The notes beneath the pieces were generated by a model that did not search any database, was not told the origin of the DNA, and saw only the letters and a program-made list of their open reading frames with translations. Both the position numbers and the translations under genes were made by a program. Below, piece after piece: positions 13,639 through 16,697 of a DNA stretch of 16,697 bases (positions are counted from its first letter, which is position 1; the number at the start of each line of letters is the position of its first letter). Source of the DNA: RUG14223 sp051881075 (GTDB lineage Bacteria; Bacillota; Clostridia; Oscillospirales; Acutalibacteraceae); assembly GCA_051881075.1 (NCBI GenBank), contig JBJEPE010000036.1:1-16697 (forward strand), given 5' to 3'.

Positions 13639-14850
13639 ATGAAATACACCAAACAAGAGGTCATGCAATTTGTCAGTGAAGAGGACGTTAAGTTTATACG
13701 TCTTGCTTTTTGTGACGTATTCGGAAAGCAAAAAAATATTTCAATTATGCCCGGAGAGCTTGAACGTGCGTTCAAATACGGTATTGCAATAGACGCATCT
13801 GCCGTTGACGGCTTTGGTGGAGATGTTCATTCAGACCTTTTTCTGCATCCTCAGCCCGACACGCTCTCAATATTACCGTGGAGGCCTGAGCATGGCAGAG
13901 TAGTGCGTATGTTCTGTACGGTAACTTATCCTGACGGAAGCATATTTGAAAACGATTCACGTAGTATTTTAATAAAGGCCGTAGAGGACGCAGAGAAAGC
14001 AGGATATACTTTTTACTTCGGTGCAGAAATGGAGTTTTATCTGTTTAAGCTTGATGAAAACGGCGAGCCTACAAAGATACCCTGCGATACGGCGGGGTAT
14101 ATGGATATAGCACCGGGGGATAAGGGCGAAAATGTACGCCGTGAAATATGTCTTACGCTTGAGCAGATGGGAATACATCCTGAGGGATCTCACCATGAAG
14201 AGGGACCGGGACAGAATGAGATTGATTTCAGATATTCCGATGCGCTTTCTGCCGCAGACAATGCTCTTGCATTCTCAACGGTAGTTAAGACAATAGCGGC
14301 ACGCAACGGACTGTGCGCCGACTTTTCACCTAAACCGCTTGCTGATAAACCGGGTAACGGACTGCATATCAATATGTCCGTAAGGGCTAAGGACGGCAGT
14401 AGCCCCTTGAACGGTATGATTGCCGGTATATTAGATAAGGTAGAGGATATTACCGCATTTCTCAATCCGACCGATGAATCATATGAGAGGTTGGGCGTAC
14501 TTAAAGCACCAAGGTATATATCGTGGTCAAGTCAAAACCGCTCTCAGCTTGTGCGTGTTCCTGCGGCATACGGTGAATATACGAGGGCAGAGCTTCGCTC
14601 ACCGGATCCCTCCGCAAATCCGTACCTTGCGTTTGCACTGCTTATTTATGCAGGCTTGCACGGAATACTGAACAACGTTGAATTGCCGCAGGCGGCAGAT
14701 ATAAATTTATATAAAGCGGATGCCGAAACACTCGCTTCGTTTAAGAAGTTACCGTTGACCCGTGCCGAGGCCGTACGCATTGCCGGGTCAAGCGACTTTA
14801 TAAAAAAACATTTACCTAAAATGATGATCAAAACATACTGTGATAAATAA
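13639..14850 (+). CDS. glnA: Glutamine synthetase type I, short form
   Basis: The second glutamine synthetase of the window. The protein has 403 residues, shorter than usual GSI (about 440-470), yet the active-site blocks are all present: GAEMEFYLF (128-136), GSHHEEGPGQNEIDF (183-197), PGNGLHINMS (238-247), SSQNRSQLVRVP (297-308) and RAELRSPDPSANPYLAFA (316-333). The adenylylation-loop region (NLY near residue 365) does not resemble the enterobacterial site, and no adenylyltransferase gene is near, so control is more likely at expression level or by feedback. It begins 14 nt behind the GXGXG gene and is followed 32 nt later by the ANTAR gene, an order known from solvent-producing clostridia (glnA-nitR). 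Confidence 0.95.
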   Translation: MKYTKQEVMQFVSEEDVKFIRLAFCDVFGKQKNISIMPGELERAFKYGIAIDASAVDGFGGDVHSDLFLHPQPDTLSILPWRPEHGRVVRMFCTVTYPDGSIFENDSRSILIKAVEDAEKAGYTFYFGAEMEFYLFKLDENGEPTKIPCDTAGYMDIAPGDKGENVRREICLTLEQMGIHPEGSHHEEGPGQNEIDFRYSDALSAADNALAFSTVVKTIAARNGLCADFSPKPLADKPGNGLHINMSVRAKDGSSPLNGMIAGILDKVEDITAFLNPTDESYERLGVLKAPRYISWSSQNRSQLVRVPAAYGEYTRAELRSPDPSANPYLAFALLIYAGLHGILNNVELPQAADINLYKADAETLASFKKLPLTRAEAVRIAGSSDFIKKHLPKMMIKTYCDK

Positions 14851-14882
14851 TAAGTAAATCCCGCAAAAGGAGGATGAGCAAT

Positions 14883-15485
14883 ATGGTTTTTGACGGTCGT
14901 ATATATAATGTGCTTGTTGTTTCATCCTCTGATAAATTCAACGGTGCGTTTAAACAGCTTGTATCAGATAATCACTATTACTCAGCTACGTATGTAGGCA
15001 GTATAGCGTCTGCCAAGCGTAACCTTTCGGAAAGTCCATACGATTTTGTTGTTATTAATGCTCCTTTACCTGATGACTTTGGTACTAAGCTTGCTATAGA
15101 TATATGTTCAGATAGAAACACTACCTGTTTACTGCTTGTAAGGGCCGAACTGCATCAGGAGATACACTCTAAGGTCTTACGTTACGGCGTGTTTACATTG
15201 CCTAAGCCCACATCTGCCGTTATGATGACGCAGGGGCTTATGTGGCTGGCGGCGGCAAGGGAAAGACTGAGAAAGCTGGAGAAAAAAACAGTTACCATTG
15301 AAGAAAAAATGGAGGAAATACGACTTGTAAACCGTGCCAAATGGTTACTTATCGAAAACTTAAAGATGACAGAGCCTGATGCACATCACTATATAGAAAA
15401 GCAGGCAATGGATCGTTGTACGTCAAAGCGTGAAATAGCCGAAAATATATTGGAAACATATCAAAATCAAACGTCCTCACTATGA
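14883..15485 (+). CDS. nitR: ANTAR-domain RNA-binding antiterminator with degenerate receiver domain (NitR-like)
   Basis: A 200-residue regulator. Residues 8-120 form a CheY-like receiver in outline (YNVLVVSSS, YDFVVINAPLPDDFG, TLPKPTS). The phospho-acceptor Asp at the end of strand 3 is Asn (N59) and the acidic pair after strand 1 is Ser-Ser-Asp, while K108 is kept, so Asp phosphorylation is not expected. Residues 121-145 look like a coiled-coil linker. Residues 146-195 form an ANTAR domain with the conserved RAKWLLI, MTE..A, IEKQAMD and REIAENIL positions. ANTAR proteins bind paired hexaloop hairpins in nascent RNA and prevent termination; matching hairpins lie in the leaders of glnN and of this operon. 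I take ATG 14883 because AGGAGG lies 9 nt upstream; ATG 14874 overlaps that ribosome site. No partner kinase is visible. Confidence 0.92.
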   Translation: MVFDGRIYNVLVVSSSDKFNGAFKQLVSDNHYYSATYVGSIASAKRNLSESPYDFVVINAPLPDDFGTKLAIDICSDRNTTCLLLVRAELHQEIHSKVLRYGVFTLPKPTSAVMMTQGLMWLAAARERLRKLEKKTVTIEEKMEEIRLVNRAKWLLIENLKMTEPDAHHYIEKQAMDRCTSKREIAENILETYQNQTSSL

Positions 15486-15507
15486 AAACCGAGTGAGGGC
15501 GTTTTTG
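15471..15507 (+). terminator. Rho-independent terminator of the glutamate synthase-glnA-ANTAR operon
   Basis: ACGTCCTCACT (15471-15481) pairs with AGTGAGGGCGT (15492-15502), 11 bp with one G-U and a 10-nt loop, then a T-run. The stem's left arm encodes the last codons of the ANTAR gene and the stop lies in the loop, so the operon is sharply closed here. Confidence 0.9.
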
Positions 15508-15672
15508 TATTTGTATTTCATAGTTGCGTACAAGGTATTTGATAATACAAAGTACGTATCACGCATCTTAGTCAATTAATAGAACAAATAGCACTACGAT
15601 GCGTGCTATGCAAATTTCTGTAGTACAGAATATAAAGCTTGCTAATCTTTTAAGCAGTATGATGTGCAAGCC

Positions 15673-16028
15673 ATTGGAGTGCAAGGGCGAAGCCATTGCA
15701 AATAACTGATTACTTCCGATGCGTGATATGTACCCGATATTAATAATATCTCTGTACGCAACGTTGCTGTCGGTCTTACCGACCCTTGGGGAAGGGGGTC
15801 GGGGGATGGGGAAACAAGTAATAAGAGAATAAAATACGGTATTATAGTAAGTTGACTTCAAAGTTAAAATTAATGTCATTCAGTTAAGATGCGTGCTACA
15901 TACTTAATCTGACTAAATTACCATGTGCAAAGTCTTACTACAGGTATAATCGCCAACAATGCTGTCGGTTTAGCCTAGTAATTACAATGCGTGCTATGCA
16001 CTTATTTATAGCAATTACTTTGTGCGCA
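15673..16028 (+). repeat. Long direct repeat, copy A (at least 356 bp)
   Basis: This stretch recurs at 16342-16697, offset 669 bp, with at most a few differences that I could see (for example GTGCAAGGG against GTGCAGGGG). Weaker similarity extends left to about 15634. It contains the hairpin GTCGGT-CTT-ACCGAC (15769-15783), the palindrome GCAACGTTGC (15758-15767) and the four-run G motif at 15788-15811. No gene is apparent; a minus-strand open frame within it is present in both copies but has no ribosome site or recognisable domain. It is an intergenic repeat element of unknown kind. Confidence 0.92.
15788..15811 (+). other. Putative G-quadruplex motif, copy A
   Basis: Four runs of 4, 5, 5 and 4 G are separated by AA, TC and AT: very short loops, predicting a stable quadruplex on the plus strand or its RNA. 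The same bases can also form a duplex hairpin, CCGACCC (15779-15785) with GGGTCGG (15796-15802), so two folds compete. Such G-richness is striking in otherwise A+T-rich spacer DNA. Confidence 0.75.
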
Positions 16029-16341
16029 ACGCTGCCGCAAGGCTACCCTGCCCGCCCTGCTCCCTTTCCTGAACGACCGCTTCGCTGAGCAAACACACTT
16101 CTTTATAATTGCAATTTATTGCCTGCGTCGTACCGATTGCTAATCTGTTTGCATAGCACTACGTTGCGTTTTATGCACTTCATCATTTGCGTTTAAATAG
16201 CTTAATAGATATACAAGCCTAATTAATTTTATAGTGTATATTTGTATATAGATTGCTAGTCATTTGTTTAGTAAGGTGTACAAAGCTTCGGAGTTCAGTC
16301 ATATAGCTTGCTAACTTTTCATAGAGTCCGATGTGTTGACT
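16029..16341. other. Spacer between the two long repeats, no gene seen
   Basis: No plausible reading frame with a ribosome site is found. The left part begins with a GC-rich stretch (CGCTGCCGCAAGGC and CCCGCCCTGC). A variant of the 15-mer motif lies near 16163 in a context (TAGCACTACGTTGCG) resembling 15589-15603, so it looks like further decayed repeat material. Confidence 0.5.
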
Positions 16342-16697
16342 ATTGGAGTGCAGGGGCGAAGCCATTGCAAATAACTGATTACTTCCGATGCGTGATATGT
16401 ACCCGATATTAATAATATCTCTGTACGCAACGTTGCTGTCGGTCTTACCGACCCTTGGGGAAGGGGGTCGGGGGATGGGGAAACAAGTAATAAGAGAATA
16501 AAATACGGTATTATAGTAAGTTGACTTCAAAGTTAAAATTAATGTCATTCAGTTAAGATGCGTGCTACATACTTAATCTGACTAAATTACCATGTGCAAA
16601 GTCTTACTACAGGTATAATCGCCAACAATGCTGTCGGTTTAGCCTAGTAATTACAATGCGTGCTATGCACTTATTTATAGCAATTACTTTGTGCGCA
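16342..16697 (+). repeat. Long direct repeat, copy B (cut by the window end)
   Basis: Second copy of 15673-16028. It reaches the last base of the window, so its true right boundary, and whether more copies follow, cannot be seen. The near identity of non-coding sequence over 356 bp implies recent duplication or homogenisation. Confidence 0.92.
16457..16480 (+). other. Putative G-quadruplex motif, copy B
   Basis: Identical to the motif at 15788-15811: G runs of 4, 5, 5 and 4 with two-base loops. Its conservation in both copies follows from their near identity and is not independent evidence of selection. Confidence 0.72.

Larger units (their letters stand above)
15553..16669. repeat. Dispersed short motif GATGCGTGCTATGCA and variants
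   Basis: Variants of the 15-mer occur in direct orientation at 15598-15612, 15718-15732, 15888-15902, 15986-16000, near 16163, 16387-16401, 16557-16571 and 16655-16669, and inverted near 15553-15569. The spacing is uneven (about 98-220 bp), so it is neither CRISPR nor a simple tandem repeat. Three of the sites are duplicates from the large direct repeat. The motif is partly palindromic around TGCGTGCTATGCA. Confidence 0.7.

Noticed and set aside
15568..15879. Minus-strand open frame in repeat copy A (twin at 16219-16548)
   Set aside because: It is identical over most of its length to its twin only because the DNA repeats, has no ribosome site or domain, and its Pro-rich part is just the translated G-run complement.
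15486..16697. CRISPR array
   Set aside because: The repeated motif is short, unevenly spaced and degenerate, and the large repeat is too long; there is no regular repeat-spacer pattern and no cas gene.

Overview
The window looks like a chromosome segment of an anaerobic, low-to-moderate G+C member of the Clostridia, most likely an Oscillospiraceae/Ruminococcus-type gut or rumen bacterium. The grounds are the set of genes found together: a type III glutamine synthetase (GlnN) beside a type I enzyme (GlnA), a glutamate synthase split into separate domain proteins, an ANTAR-domain regulator next to glnA (nitR-like), the LL-diaminopimelate aminotransferase route to lysine and cell wall, a T-box leader, near-perfect sigma-70-type promoters and strong GGAGG-type ribosome sites. 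The genus is inference.

Layout. Bases 1-1976: a terminator from an upstream gene, a decayed ISL3-family transposase end, an orphan ketoacyl-ACP synthase III-like gene with a non-canonical active site, a small ISL3-related element on its other side, and a terminator facing the next operon. Bases 1977-8192, all on the minus strand and read right to left: glnN, a previously unlisted 54-codon gene, a T-box leader with an asparagine (AAC) specifier, asnB, dapF and dapL. Bases 8193-8604: a divergent control region with two perfect-consensus promoters back to back, each followed by an attenuator-like leader. Bases 8604-15485, plus strand: glutaminase subunit, FMN/Fe-S synthase subunit, polyferredoxin, NAD(P)H/FAD oxidoreductase, GXGXG subunit, glnA and the ANTAR regulator, nearly gapless, ending in a terminator. 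Bases 15486-16697: no genes, but repeat-rich DNA with two copies of a segment of at least 356 bp, each carrying a G-quadruplex-type G-run motif.

How it works together. The divergent pair forms one ammonium-assimilation unit: two glutamine synthetases make glutamine; the split glutamate synthase with its own electron-transfer module makes glutamate; AsnB uses glutamine to make asparagine; DapL uses glutamate as amino donor for LL-DAP, which DapF epimerises. Control appears to act largely at the RNA level. The glnN leader holds two successive modules of a hexaloop hairpin (A at loop position 1, G at 4) overlapping an intrinsic terminator. The glutamate synthase leader holds one such hexaloop hairpin inside a 28-bp terminator stem. 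The last gene of the plus-strand operon encodes an ANTAR protein, the class of protein that binds such hairpins and causes antitermination. Its receiver domain lacks the phospho-acceptor Asp, so its input signal is unknown. The tandem modules, the pseudo-receiver and the small gene behind glnN are the most novel parts.
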